Assembly: GCF_014204865.1 (NCBI RefSeq) | Contig: NZ_JACHMG010000001.1 | Coordinates: forward strand, 62,001 to 126,000 | Length of the DNA stretch: 64,000 bases | Direction of reading: 5' to 3' | From: Amycolatopsis jiangsuensis | Lineage (GTDB): Bacteria > Actinomycetota > Actinomycetes > Mycobacteriales > Pseudonocardiaceae | In this document: piece by piece, positions 34,498-43,480 of the stretch | How the letters are laid out: each line of letters starts with the position of its first letter | Position numbering within the stretch: the stretch's first letter is position 1 | Position numbers and translations under genes: made by a program | Notes under the pieces: generated by a model | What the model saw: only the letters and a program-made list of their open reading frames with translations | Told to the model about the DNA's origin: nothing | Databases searched by the model: none

Positions 34498-34904
34498 CCG
34501 TCATCATCCTCACCGCGGTACCTCCGGGCCTTCGCGGACACCTCACCCGATGGCTGCTCGAAATCAGCCCCGGCGTCTACGTCGGGTTCGTCTCCACCCG
34601 GGTACGAGAACTCATCTGGGACAGAATCACTGAATACCTGGCCGACGGCCGGGCACTGATGGTGCACGCCACTCAAGGCGAGCAACGACTTGATTTTCAA
34701 GTGCACGGACACGACTGGACACCCGTCGACTACGACGGCATCACCCTCATGCGTCGGCAGACCGTACCCACCTACGTGCCAGGAAAGACCCGCAGCCGCG
34801 CCAACCCGGCGCCAGCCCAAGAACCGGCCGAAGGCGCCACGACCCGCGACGAAACAGTCTGGAAGCGACGCAACGCACGTCGCAAATTCCGCAAGAAGGA
34901 ATGA
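34494..34904 (+). CDS. cas2: CRISPR-associated protein Cas2, type I-E
   Basis: 136 residues from GTG 34494, overlapping the cas1 stop. It shows the I-E Cas2 ferredoxin-like fold, MTVIILTAVPPGLRGHLTRWLLEISPGVYVG and WDRITEYLADGRALMVHATQGEQ, then a C-terminal extension of about 45 residues ending in a basic RKFRKKE tail. The extension is longer than in E. coli but common in actinomycetes. It forms the integration complex with Cas1. The array begins 73 nt after its stop. Confidence 0.94.
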   Translation: MTVIILTAVPPGLRGHLTRWLLEISPGVYVGFVSTRVRELIWDRITEYLADGRALMVHATQGEQRLDFQVHGHDWTPVDYDGITLMRRQTVPTYVPGKTRSRANPAPAQEPAEGATTRDETVWKRRNARRKFRKKE

Positions 34905-34977
34905 ATGCATCAAGGTTCGCCGGACGAAACCGAAGCAAAGTAAGGCATGTTCGGCGAATCGCTGCAGGTCAACAAGT
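34905..34977 (+). promoter_or_regulatory. CRISPR leader
   Basis: 73 bp between cas2 and the first repeat. It carries TTCGCCG (34916-34922) inverted as CGGCGAA (34952-34958). The degenerate last repeat lies at the far end of the array, so new spacers would be added here. Confidence 0.6.
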
Positions 34978-35509
34978 GTGCTCCCCGCGGACGCGGGGAT
35001 GATCCGTCGTTGGTTGGCATCAGTGGTGAAGGTTTCCAGTGCTCCCCGCGGACGCGGGGATGATCCGGTTGCGGAGCAAATGCGACCGGTGACGGCCGCG
35101 TGCTCCCCGCGGACGCGGGGATGATCCGTGCCTCGACCTCGGACCAATCGACGCTCACCCGTGCTCCCCGCGGACGCGGGGATGATCCGAATTCCAGCTC
35201 TGCGGAACTCTTCCCGCTCGCGTGCTCCCCGCGGAAGCGGGGATGATCCGCGCCGGCACCAACGTCTCCAGCGCCCGGCTCACGTGCTCCCCGCGGACGC
35301 GGGGATGATCCGCTCTGCGAAGCAGAACAGCCAAAGGCATCGGTGTGCTCCCCGCGGACGCGGGGATGATCCGGAGATCGTGCTCGCGCGCTGCCTGGAC
35401 GAGGAGTGCTCCCCGCGGAACGCGGGGATGATCCGTGCTGGGACGTCGTTCTCGCGCCATCCCGCGAGTGCTCCCCGCGAGTGCTCCCCGCGGACGGGGG
35501 GATGATCCA
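34978..35509 (+). CRISPR. Type I-E CRISPR array, 9 repeats and 8 spacers
   Basis: 29-bp repeats start GTGCTCCCCGCG and end GGGGATGATCCG, with a CCCCGCG-GA-CGCGGGG stem. Starts: 34978, 35039, 35100, 35161, 35222, 35284, 35345, 35406, 35481. Spacers are 32 bp except the fifth, 33 bp. Repeat 5 has A for C in the loop region, repeat 8 has one extra A (30 bp), and repeat 9 is degenerate (GGGGGGATGATCCA). A 13-bp partial repeat, GTGCTCCCCGCGA, sits just before repeat 9. The array belongs to the cas1-cas2 genes upstream; no interference genes (cas3, cse1, cse2, cas7, cas5) are in the window. Confidence 0.98.
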
Positions 35510-35658
35510 CGACTGCGGCCCGTACCGCTGCCGCCAGGCTGGTGCTCCTCGCCAGCGGCGGCCACAGCGGGCATTCCTACAGTAATGCCCGCAATCGAGG
35601 CTCGACCCACACGCCCCACTGACCACCAGAACGATCATGAAACGTGAGCCAAGTCAGG

Positions 35659-36543
35659 TCAGAACGCGGTCCAGAGCCAGGGGCGGTCGATGTCGCCGCG
35701 GAGGCAGGCGATGCGGTGTTGGGCTTCGGCTTTTGCGGAGGGGTTGTCGGCCTTGCCGAGGACGAACGCGACCCACCGTAGTTCCTGGAGATCCGCCATG
35801 GGGCGGAAGGTCGGTGTGGTGGTGACGTCGTGGCCACCGTAGGCGGTGACGAACTGGTGGTAGTCGTGCGCGGGTATTCGGGCGAAGTCTGTGTAGTCGA
35901 CCGCTAGCGGGATGAGGTCCCAGGCCGGGGCGCCGACGGCAAATCTGTCGAGATCGAGCAGCGCTGCTTCAGCGTTGCCGTCGAAGGGCACGGCTACGTT
36001 GCCCTGCCAAGCGTCACCGTGGATCACAGCGCGCTCGGTGTTTCGGTTCGCCGCACTGAGATCGGTGCGTAGTTGCGTTGCTCGCTGGAGCAGCCATTCG
36101 CGGTCCGCTCGCGCGATGTGGCCGGCTGCCTCGATGTGCTTTTCGATACCGTCGAACGGGTTGAATTCGGGCAGCTGTGGTTGGGGCGGGATAGGCAGCT
36201 GGTGTATCGCGTGCAGCATGGAACCCAGTTCGGCCGGGGTCGCGGCACGATGATCGGGTAGCTCGCGCCACCAGGTCACCGGGCGTGCGTGGGCAACAGC
36301 CGGCTGAGGTACGTCGCCGAGCGGTGTGGTCACGGGGATGCCGGAGCCGGCGAGCCAGCGGGCGACCTGAACCTGTTGGCGTGCGGAAGCTTCACTTCCG
36401 GCGGGGCCGATGCGGGCGACGATGTGGTGGGGAAGCCGGTACATGACGTTGGCACCGTCACGGATCAGTTCCGCGTTGGCTACGTTGATTCCTGCTTGCT
36501 GGGCCGCGCGGATGAGTACCTCATGAGCAGGTCCCGCGGTCAT
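35659..36543 (-). CDS. APH-family phosphotransferase
   Basis: 294 residues of the aminoglycoside/homoserine kinase-like fold. It shows the catalytic loop AVIHGDAWQGNV near residue 170, metal-binding ALLDLDRFAVGAPAWDL near 192, and a nucleotide-lobe VMYRLPHHIVARIGP. The sequence HGDxxxxN is complete, so it may be active. The substrate is unknown; some family members modify aminoglycosides and others sugars or nucleosides. The start overlaps the XRE-TPR regulator's stop (ATGA), so both are on one mRNA. Confidence 0.85.
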   Translation of the reverse strand: MTAGPAHEVLIRAAQQAGINVANAELIRDGANVMYRLPHHIVARIGPAGSEASARQQVQVARWLAGSGIPVTTPLGDVPQPAVAHARPVTWWRELPDHRAATPAELGSMLHAIHQLPIPPQPQLPEFNPFDGIEKHIEAAGHIARADREWLLQRATQLRTDLSAANRNTERAVIHGDAWQGNVAVPFDGNAEAALLDLDRFAVGAPAWDLIPLAVDYTDFARIPAHDYHQFVTAYGGHDVTTTPTFRPMADLQELRWVAFVLGKADNPSAKAEAQHRIACLRGDIDRPWLWTAF

Positions 36544-37856
36544 GAGGTGCCTCGTGGCGTGGCGTCGGAAGTGGCGAGTTGGCGGATACCGTGATGGAGC
36601 TGGGCGATGTCATCGTGCCCGGTGTAAGGGATGCTGGCGCGCGCGAGGCCGGCCAGTTCATCGCGGAGGCGGGCGGACTGCAGTGTTGCGACGTCGTTGA
36701 GGGCTTGGACACCGTGGCCCAGGGCGTTGTCCGGGTGTCCGGTGGTCATCAACAGTGAGGCGAGGCGGATCCGGGAGAAGGTGCGTGACCGCGGGTACTC
36801 GTCGCCTTGCAGGCTCACCGCGGTGGTCAGGCGACCGACCGCAAGTTCCGGCCTGGACGTGGCGCGGGCGATCGGGATGAGTGCTTTGCCGGTGCTGCCG
36901 CTGTGCTCGGCGTCGTCGTAGTAGCAGAGCCAAGGTGGGTCTGCAGCTGGGATGCGTTCAGCGAAATGCGCGTCGGCCCGTTCGATCTCATCGAGGGCTT
37001 CCGCGTGCCGGCCGGTTTGGGCTAGCAGCCGGGCGTGGATCGTGCAGAGCATCGCACGGGCCGTGGCGGTCAGCCGGTCGGCGCGTACCAGCGCGAGCTC
37101 GATGAGGGTGAGCGCGTCATCGAGTTCGCCGAGCCACGCCGCTTTCCGCGACATCTCGGCATAGGTGTTCGCGCGTAGCGCCCATGAACCGGACTTCACG
37201 GCGCACTCGATGGCCTGTGCGAAGCAGTCGTCGGCGGCCTCGTGGTCACCGGCGTCGAATGCGCAGAATGCGGCCACGGAGGCAAGGTTGCCGACTGCTT
37301 CCGTCATCGCTCTGGCCACGTCGTTCGATGCTGAGAATTCTGTGAACTGTAGCGCCCACCGCAGCTTCGTCTGTGCATCGTCGCGTGCGAACGCACCGCC
37401 GAAGCTGTTCTCCGCCGAAGCCAGCTTGCGCGTGACCTCACGCATCCGGGACACGTCGCCCCAGCCGATACCGCGCGGAGCGCCGACTCCAGCCAGCGAG
37501 TAGCCGGCCGCGGGGCGAGTGCCCCGGCCGGTGCGCGTCACGCGGTCCGGCGCCGACGGTAGGACAGGGTCGGATGTCGACAGCCACTCCCGGGCTTCGG
37601 CAGTGAGACCACCGCTTTCGGCCAGCAGGTCACCAAGCTGAGCACGGCTGATACCCAGCGCTTGCGCCAGCGCCTCCAGGCGAGCCGGGTCAGGATCTTG
37701 GATCCCGCGAACCCAGCGGCTGATCGTGCCGGGGTCGACGTTGAGCTCTTCGGCGAGTCGTTCCTGAGTGCGGCCGGAACGCCTGATCGCAACCTTCAGC
37801 CGCGTCCGCGGCTGAGGCGACCATTCGTGTGAACTTGCCACATCGTCTCCCTGCAT
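36540..37856 (-). CDS. XRE-family regulator with TPR-like C-terminal domain
   Basis: 438 residues. The N-terminal HTH_3 has RTQERLAEELNVDPGTISRWVRGIQDPD and a helix up to residue 80. The remainder is helical repeat, with TPR-like units such as FDAGDHEAADDCFAQAIECAV and AMLCTIHARLLAQTGRHAEALDEIERA, as in actinomycete regulators that sense a peptide or small ligand. It is the first gene of the operon and directly precedes the phosphotransferase, so it probably controls both. Candidate operator repeats lie 43-67 nt upstream. Confidence 0.87.
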   Translation of the reverse strand: MQGDDVASSHEWSPQPRTRLKVAIRRSGRTQERLAEELNVDPGTISRWVRGIQDPDPARLEALAQALGISRAQLGDLLAESGGLTAEAREWLSTSDPVLPSAPDRVTRTGRGTRPAAGYSLAGVGAPRGIGWGDVSRMREVTRKLASAENSFGGAFARDDAQTKLRWALQFTEFSASNDVARAMTEAVGNLASVAAFCAFDAGDHEAADDCFAQAIECAVKSGSWALRANTYAEMSRKAAWLGELDDALTLIELALVRADRLTATARAMLCTIHARLLAQTGRHAEALDEIERADAHFAERIPAADPPWLCYYDDAEHSGSTGKALIPIARATSRPELAVGRLTTAVSLQGDEYPRSRTFSRIRLASLLMTTGHPDNALGHGVQALNDVATLQSARLRDELAGLARASIPYTGHDDIAQLHHGIRQLATSDATPRGTS

Positions 37857-37898
37857 TCGCCATCAAAACTAACAGATACGCGCAGGTCATGGCTGATG

Positions 37899-37923
37899 AC
37901 GCCTAGTCACGCCTATTTAGGCG
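37899..37923. promoter_or_regulatory. ACGCCTA repeats upstream of the XRE-TPR gene
   Basis: ACGCCTA occurs at 37899 and 37909, one helical turn apart, with inverted TAGGCG at 37918-37923. This is a candidate binding site of the regulator. The rest of the 580-bp gap up to 38439 shows nothing supported. Confidence 0.4.
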
Positions 37924-38439
37924 CCCTGGTCTGGGTACTTGGCAGACCTCAAGCTCATACCCGGTAGTCGGTACGGCTTGTTCTCGAGGTTCCTCGGACG
38001 CCGCTGGCGCCCAGTCAGAGATCCATGCTCGAAGCGAGGGGGGAGAGGTCGTCAGCATGGCCGGACCGTCAGTCTACGGCGCGGTGGGTGACAGCACTTC
38101 GAAGGCCGTCCGGACCCCTGCTTCTCGGTCCCGGAATTTAACGCGGCTGCTGACCGTGATTGGCGTTGCCGCTCGGGGGAAATGCTTCCGCTGCTCGGAA
38201 TCTGAGTGCGTGCACTCGTCGCCTGAGGCAGCAGGGCAAGTTGCGATGACGGCACGGTGCTTGGCATGTGGTCTGTTGCAACGGTTCCAGCAGCGGGTGA
38301 AGTGCTCGGGGCATCGTGTGGCGAGACGACGGCGGTGGTGGCTTATGCGCAGCGGCCCGGTTTGTCGGAAGTCGTTGGGCTGCGATTCCCTGCTGGACCG
38401 TCCGGGCGTTTGCCTGCGAACACCACTGCGGAGGTCGTG

Positions 38440-38547
38440 ATGAGCGTTTGGATCGGGGATGACGGTACCGAGGTTCTGATCGACGGCGATACCGGCGAGG
38501 TCGTTGTCGAGGATGACGAGGAACAGGGCATGGCACGTGAACGTTGA
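38440..38547 (+). CDS. Small acidic protein upstream of an XRE-DUF5753 gene
   Basis: 35 residues, MSVWIGDDGTEVLIDGDTG..., strongly acidic, with GCGGAGG 6 nt before the ATG. It overlaps the start of the downstream regulator by 11 nt, the usual sign of coupling. Very short acidic proteins often accompany XRE-DUF5753 (Scr1-like) regulators. Function unknown. Confidence 0.55.
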   Translation: MSVWIGDDGTEVLIDGDTGEVVVEDDEEQGMARER

Positions 38548-39379
38548 GGACAGGGGGCCGTTTCGGAACCGGTTGCTGGGTATTGCTCTGCGCGCGGCGC
38601 GGAAGCACGCGCGGTATGGCGTGCGGGAGCTGGCCCGCCGGATCGGGACGAACCCTGCTCTGATCTCTAATTGGGAGCTCGGCCAGCGCACACCGAAGGT
38701 GACCGACGTGGCGGGGATTCTCGGTGCACTGGGTGTCGTTGGCGAGGAGAAGCAGCGAATCCTGCATCTGGCTCGGCTCACCGGTCCCGGCTTGATCGTC
38801 CCCGGGAATCAGAGTCACCGCGACCACCTGGCAGCTTTGCGCGATTGTGAAGCCATGGCTCGCAGTATCAGGGTGTGGCATCCCCTGCAGATTCCCGACC
38901 TCTTGCAGATCCCGGACTACTCGATGGCAGCTCTTTTCGCGCAAGGTTTCCTCGCCTCGGACGTCCGCGAGCTGGCCACTGTCCGGGCGGAGAGCGGCAA
39001 TGTCATCATGGGCTTCGATGCCACACCGATCACCGCTTTCGTCGGAGCTGCTGCGCTCACTAACCTTGTCGGTACTCCGGAGATCATGCGCCGGCAGCTG
39101 GAGATCCTCGTGGTGGCCTCGACCGGAATCACCCTGCGCGTCGAGCCGGACGACGTCGGCGAGCACCCCGGCCGGTCCGGGCCCTTCACGCTCTATGACA
39201 CTCCCGCAGCGACGGTTGCTTACTTCTCCCACCGCAATGCCGGAATTTTCCTTCCCGATGACCGCAACGAGTACCGGGACGTCATCGAACGACTCGACAA
39301 GAACGCGAAAACACCCATCGAATCCGTCATGATCATCGAAGACATCGCCAGTAGGTTCGCCGCTTTCGACACGACGTAG
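38537..39379 (+). CDS. XRE-family regulator with DUF5753 domain
   Basis: 280 residues from GTG 38537. The HTH has LRAARKHARYGVRELARRIGTNPALISNWELGQRTPKVTDV at about 12-52, then DUF5753 with WHPLQIPDLLQIPDYSMAALF, RRQLEILVVASTGITLRV and SGPFTLYD. Streptomycete relatives pair with DUF397-type small proteins in antagonist or antitoxin-like switches. No DUF397 partner is seen here; the small acidic ORF just upstream may replace it. What it regulates is unknown. Confidence 0.88.
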   Translation: MNVEDRGPFRNRLLGIALRAARKHARYGVRELARRIGTNPALISNWELGQRTPKVTDVAGILGALGVVGEEKQRILHLARLTGPGLIVPGNQSHRDHLAALRDCEAMARSIRVWHPLQIPDLLQIPDYSMAALFAQGFLASDVRELATVRAESGNVIMGFDATPITAFVGAAALTNLVGTPEIMRRQLEILVVASTGITLRVEPDDVGEHPGRSGPFTLYDTPAATVAYFSHRNAGIFLPDDRNEYRDVIERLDKNAKTPIESVMIIEDIASRFAAFDTT

Positions 39380-39397
39380 TTCTCCGTCCTCGGGAGA

Positions 39398-39756
39398 GAC
39401 CGCGACATTCGCCGCTGCCGGAGTCGCGCCGGACAGCGTCATCGACTGGTCGGTGCGCAAGAACGGCGAGAACGGGTACGCCGTGCTTGGCAGCAGTCAC
39501 AACAGCAGGCTGAGTCAGAAGGTGGATGCTGCCTGGCACGGCAGCGAAATCCGCGGTCGTTCGTGACGGTTCTGGCGCGTGGGTCGGTGAAGCGACGGTG
39601 CCGGTCGTGCGCGTCGAGAACTCAGCGGCCCCGTCCGGAGAAGACGCCCCGGGCGGCGTGCCAGCGGGACTTGTCATCGGCGGCGTGGCGATTCTCGTGG
39701 TGCTGATCGACGGTGGTGTGTTCTTGGTCCGTTCGCGACGCAAGGTCAAGGCGTGA
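39398..39756 (+). pseudogene. C-terminal remnant of a wall- or membrane-anchored surface protein
   Basis: One frame gives VAPDSVIDWSVRKNGENGY..., which stops at 39568. A frameshift near 39555 continues as VRDGSGAWVGEATVPVVRVEN, followed by a short linker, a hydrophobic segment GLVIGGVAILVVLIDGGVFLV and a basic tail RSRRKVKA. This is a C-terminal membrane anchor. The N-terminus is missing. The stop overlaps the next surface-protein gene start (GTGA-type overlap), so the two were one operon. Confidence 0.55.
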
Positions 39757-40486
39757 AGCTCAGGCCCGCCGCGGCCCTGGTCGCCGTGTTCGCCGTGCTC
39801 GGTTTTCTCAGCTGTCTCACCGGAACGGCGGCCGCCGAAGAAGCCGGACAGCCGGTGGAAATCCGCGACGGGCACCTCGACCTCGGGCCCGCGCTGGCCG
39901 GCGGCCGCTGGAGCATCCGCCTCAAGGACGACTCCTCAGGCACCGCCAGATGGCGCGACCTCGACGACGTCGTCCTCCGGGTGAGCGACGCGGCGAAGTC
40001 CGGGGTGCCCGCGAGCTACGGCTTCCTGGGGACTGCCGGGAGCACGGTCTACCTCGTGCCGCAGACGCAGACGCAGGCGCCCGGGGTGGTCTGGATCGGC
40101 TGGAACACGCAGCACCCCGGGCTACTCGCGGCATTGCTCGAGTCGATTCCCCTTTTTCTGCAGGAACCGAAGGCCCGGGCGTGCTGCAAGTGTTCCTCGA
40201 CTACGGAGGGTTCCGGCCTCCCAGGTGGTCTGGGACAGCGCCGGGTCGCCAGCTGAGCTGCCCGTCGCGCCCAACGTGCACACGCACGCGGACTGGCCTT
40301 CAGCGAGCCAGGTGAGTACCGCACCAGCTTCACCGCGGGGATCGCTCCGAAGGGCGGGGCGCCGATCACCGTGTCGTCCACCGTGCGGTTCCTCGTCGGC
40401 GACGCGACGCCCGACGACGACGGATCGGCCCTGCCGTGGTGGCTGGCGGGCGTCGGGATCGCGGTGCTGCGCCCGCGGGCCGGCTG
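39753..40486 (+). pseudogene. Choice-of-anchor M type surface protein, frameshifted
   Basis: Begins with a signal peptide (LVAVFAVLGFLSCLTGTAAAEE) and the domain start IRDGHLDLGPALAGGRWSIRL, followed by WIGWNTQHPGLL. The frame breaks at about 40164 (resuming GPGVLQVFLDYGG), about 40222 (VVWDSAGSPAEL) and about 40293 (FSEPGEYRTSF), and ends LPWWLAGVGIAVLR at TGA 40484-40486. The HTHADW-FSEPGEYR motif is typical of the actinobacterial surface-anchored repeat. At least three indels make it a pseudogene. Confidence 0.72.
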
Positions 40487-40552
40487 AGCCGAGCCGATCA
40501 GCTGCCCAGTTCCTCGCGCAGCCACGGCAGTGCGTTAGGGAGCGCGGTCCCC

Positions 40553-40646
40553 GCTGCTGGCGGACTACGCGCCGGACCGGCTCGTCGGCAAGACCACCAA
40601 CGACTTCCCGAAGCTCGCGACGCTGCATTTCCCGGCGGGACAGTAG
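40553..40646 (+). pseudogene. Unidentified C-terminal gene fragment
   Basis: A short frame, LADYAPDRLVGKTTNDFPKL..., ending at TAG 40644-40646 has protein-like composition, but no start and no recognised family. It follows the surface-protein pseudogene and may be another truncated member. Confidence 0.25.
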
Positions 40647-40657
40647 CCGGCCGCTCG

Positions 40658-41332
40658 CTAGCCTCCGGTCCGGCGTATCAGCAGCACGTTGTCGGTGACG
40701 ACCGCTGTCTGTCCGCCGGGGCCGGTCGCCGTGCGGCGCGGGGTGTCGGCACGCTCCACGGTCCAGGTCGCCGGGTCCAGGCCGAGTTCGGCGCCGACTT
40801 CGTGCGGGGCGGGAATGTGTTTGTCCGGGTTCTGGTCCCATGACCACGGAGCGATCGACCCGTGATCGACGACGAGCAGGCGGCCGCCGGGGCGCAGCGC
40901 TTCCGCTGCTTTGCGGAGAACCGCAGCGCGCGGCAGCTCGAACGGAGTGTGGAAGTACTGCGCGGACACCAGATCGAAAGCGCCGCGGGGGAAAGTCTCG
41001 GCGAGGTCGTGCCGTTCGGTCGTGACGAGTTCACCGAATCCTGCTTCTTGCGCCAGGCACAGCACTTTTTCGACTGCGGTGGCCGAGATGTCGATGGCGG
41101 TGACCTGCCAGCCGTGTCGGGCGAGCCAGAGGGTGTCGCCACCCGCGCCACAGGCGAGGTCGAGTGCGGCGCCGGGCCGGAGCTGTGCGGCTGCGTCGAT
41201 GAGCTGGGGGTTGCCCCTGGCGCCCCAGAGGTCGTGATTGTCGCGCTGCTGGCGGTACAGGTTTTCCCAGAACTCGGCGGGGTCCTCGTCGCCGGTGGGA
41301 GCTGCCGGGTTCGCGGCTGGTCGCGGTGTCAT
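40658..41332 (-). CDS. SAM-dependent methyltransferase
   Basis: 224 residues of the class I type: motif I LDLACGAGGDTLWLARHGW near residue 55, acidic TAIDIS, and DLVSAQYFHTPFELP plus LRPGGRLLVVDHGS, as in thiopurine- or tellurite-type methyltransferases. The start shares one base with the stop of the upstream esterase (ATGA), so the two genes are cotranscribed. Substrate unknown. Confidence 0.87.
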   Translation of the reverse strand: MTPRPAANPAAPTGDEDPAEFWENLYRQQRDNHDLWGARGNPQLIDAAAQLRPGAALDLACGAGGDTLWLARHGWQVTAIDISATAVEKVLCLAQEAGFGELVTTERHDLAETFPRGAFDLVSAQYFHTPFELPRAAVLRKAAEALRPGGRLLVVDHGSIAPWSWDQNPDKHIPAPHEVGAELGLDPATWTVERADTPRRTATGPGGQTAVVTDNVLLIRRTGG

Positions 41333-42132
41333 CAGGGTTTTTTCTCCGAGTCGCCGAGGTGCTGTTTGAGGAAAGCGGCGGTGGTGTCGAGGATCCAGGG
41401 GGAGTGGTAGCGAGGGTCGCCGTGCCCGGCGCCGCCGAGGACCAGCAGGTGCGATTCGCGGCCGGCGGCGACGAGCGCTTCGTGCAGCCGCCGGCTCTGG
41501 TCGAGTGCCATCTGCTGGTCCCGGTCTCCGTGCAGGATCAGCACCGGCGGCGCGTGGTCGAGCCGCTGATGCAGCGGGCTGGCGTGGCGTGCCCGGTCCA
41601 GGTCGGGATCCTCGATGTCGGTGCGCAGGTAGTCGACGTCCGGCGGAGTGCGCACGATCGCGCATTCCATGCTGGTCCGTGCGAGGCGGGCCACGAGATC
41701 GGTCGGCCCGTAGCAGTCGACCACGGCGTCGATCCGGTCGTTCCCGTCGGCAGTGGTGAGGGCCGCCATCAGGCAGAGGTGGCCGCCGGCCGACGCGCCC
41801 CAGCTGCCGACCTTGCCGGTGGCCAGCCGGTGCTCGGGGCCGTGTGCGCGCAGCCAACGCACCGCGGCCCGGACGTCGTCGACCGAGGCGGGGAACGCGC
41901 CTGCTTCGCCGAGCCGATAGTCGATGCTGGCGACGGCTATGCCGCGGTCGGCCAGCCCCGCGCACAGCACAGCGTCGTCGGCGCGGTCGCCGAGGAACCA
42001 GGCACCGCCGTGGATCCACAAGGTGACCGGATGCGGTCCGGACCCGGCGGGGAGATACAGGTCGAGCAGCAACGGCTGCCCACCGCTGCGGGCGTATTCG
42101 AGCGTGAGTGTGGGCGGGGACACCGAGCACAT
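41332..42132 (-). CDS. Alpha/beta hydrolase (esterase, BD-FAE/HSL-like)
   Basis: About 266 residues. It shows the oxyanion-hole HGGAWF near residue 42, nucleophile GASAGGH, the acid-strand ILHGDRDQQM and the catalytic His in GGAGHGD. These mark the HSL-like or BD-FAE esterases acting on small esters. The start could be ATG 42132 or the in-frame ATG 42159; no strong ribosome site decides. It overlaps the methyltransferase start. The gap 42133-42478 on its other side shows no supported gene. Confidence 0.85.
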   Translation of the reverse strand: MCSVSPPTLTLEYARSGGQPLLLDLYLPAGSGPHPVTLWIHGGAWFLGDRADDAVLCAGLADRGIAVASIDYRLGEAGAFPASVDDVRAAVRWLRAHGPEHRLATGKVGSWGASAGGHLCLMAALTTADGNDRIDAVVDCYGPTDLVARLARTSMECAIVRTPPDVDYLRTDIEDPDLDRARHASPLHQRLDHAPPVLILHGDRDQQMALDQSRRLHEALVAAGRESHLLVLGGAGHGDPRYHSPWILDTTAAFLKQHLGDSEKKP

Positions 42133-42478
42133 GATAATGACAATCGGTGCAATTAACAATGGCTGGCTCAGTGTTGTGTGCGCCAGGGCGTGGGGGAAGC
42201 TGCCCGCCGTTCGATGCGCAAGGCCTCGAGGATCCGCACCGGCGGGCTGGCAAGACTGCTGCCAGTGAACTCCACGGTCACAACAGAAGCGGGAACCAGG
42301 TACTGCATGGTGCGCGAGCCGTGCGCGAAGCCTGTTGCTGATGGGGTGTGGGGCGAGACCGCGGCTACTGCCGGTCGGGGCCGGCGGTGCGGCATCGTCG
42401 ATCGCGGTGGAAAGGTGTCGTTACGGCAGGTCGGTGCCGCTCGGGAGTGGTCGGGGGTCGGCTGGGCGTGGGGCCGGT

Positions 42479-42916
42479 TCAGGTCAGCATCCGGGCCAGC
42501 TGGTGCCACCGGCGGTGCCGGTGGCGGAACATCAACCGGACGAACAACCGTGTCGGTGCCCCGCGCCATCCGTCGTCGGTCACGATTTCGTCGGTATAGC
42601 GGCATCGGTGCTCGCCGAGCGGAACGAAAGTGAGACGGTGCCGCCACGTGTGCACGGGTCCGCCGTGCTCGTCGGTGCGGATCTCCAGCGGGTCCAGTCG
42701 CTCGACCGTGATGTGGTGCGTCCAGGACGGGAACATGCCGAACCACCACAGCCGGGCCTTGCCGCGAGTACCCGCTTCGATGTGCTCGGGCACGTCCATG
42801 CGATACAGCCGCAGCACCGGACTCATCACGAAGGCCATCACCTCCGGACTGCGTGCGAGCTGTGCCGCGACGTCGGCGGAGAGCGGCAGCTCGGTGGTAC
42901 GCGCCGTACTCGCCAT
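42479..42916 (-). CDS. SRPBCC-superfamily (START-like) protein
   Basis: 145 residues. The pattern RLYRMDVPEHIEAGTRGKARLWWFGMFPSWTHHITVERLDP and YTDEIVTDDG is that of polyketide-cyclase-like SRPBCC proteins with a deep hydrophobic pocket. No catalytic residues can be assigned. I use ATG 42916; GTG 42925 is an alternative. It is divergent from a truncated TetR-like gene. Confidence 0.72.
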   Translation of the reverse strand: MASTARTTELPLSADVAAQLARSPEVMAFVMSPVLRLYRMDVPEHIEAGTRGKARLWWFGMFPSWTHHITVERLDPLEIRTDEHGGPVHTWRHRLTFVPLGEHRCRYTDEIVTDDGWRGAPTRLFVRLMFRHRHRRWHQLARMLT

Positions 42917-42965
42917 GCCCTCCACCTTCCGACGCCTGCCCTAGTTGCGAGTGATTATCATACCC

Positions 42966-43480
42966 ATGTCGCTCCAGTGGGGCCTGGACCGAAGGGCGGC
43001 CCGAACGGGCTCGCGTGGCAGACTGCTGCACCAGTTCCCTTCGCGCGACGACTTGCTGATAGCGGCAGTGCAGCACCTGGCGATCGAGCGCACCGGCCAG
43101 ATCGACATCCCGAAGTGCGCCGGGACTATCGACGACGCGGTGGAGCAGATCTGGCTGACCTTCCACGGGCCGCTGTACCGGGCCTCGCTGCAACTGTGGG
43201 CGGCGGCTCAGCACAACCCGCAACTCGTGGAGGCGCTGCGGCCGCACGAACACCAGCTGGGCCACCGCATTCGCCAGTTGCTCACCGGCTTGTTCGGGCC
43301 GGAGCACGTGGCCCACCCCGACTTTCCCGATCTTGCGCCCGTGCTGCTGGCGAGCATGCGCAAAGCCGCCTTGACCCACACCTTCAAACCGCGCGACCAC
43401 CGAAGCGACCCGAACCTCGCAGCGTGGAAGCGACTTGCACCGCATCCTGGACACCCAGCTTCGAGCAGCTTGACGAGAAG
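42966..43480 (+). pseudogene. TetR-family regulator fragment
   Basis: The frame resumes in the end of a TetR HTH (SRGRLLHQFPSRDDLLIAAVQHL) and continues through a normal effector domain (LQLWAAAQHNPQLVEALRPHE, APVLLASMRKAAL). The first half of the HTH is missing and a frameshift near 43430 shifts the true end (DLHRILDTQLRAA) out of frame. It opposes an SRPBCC gene that it probably regulated. The following 43481-43974 has no recognisable gene. Confidence 0.6.

Noticed and set aside
42129..42962. Fur/Zur-like boxes, ATGATAAT at 42131 and inside TGATTATCAT at 42951
   Set aside because: They are too short and imperfect to call, and no metal-related gene is adjacent.
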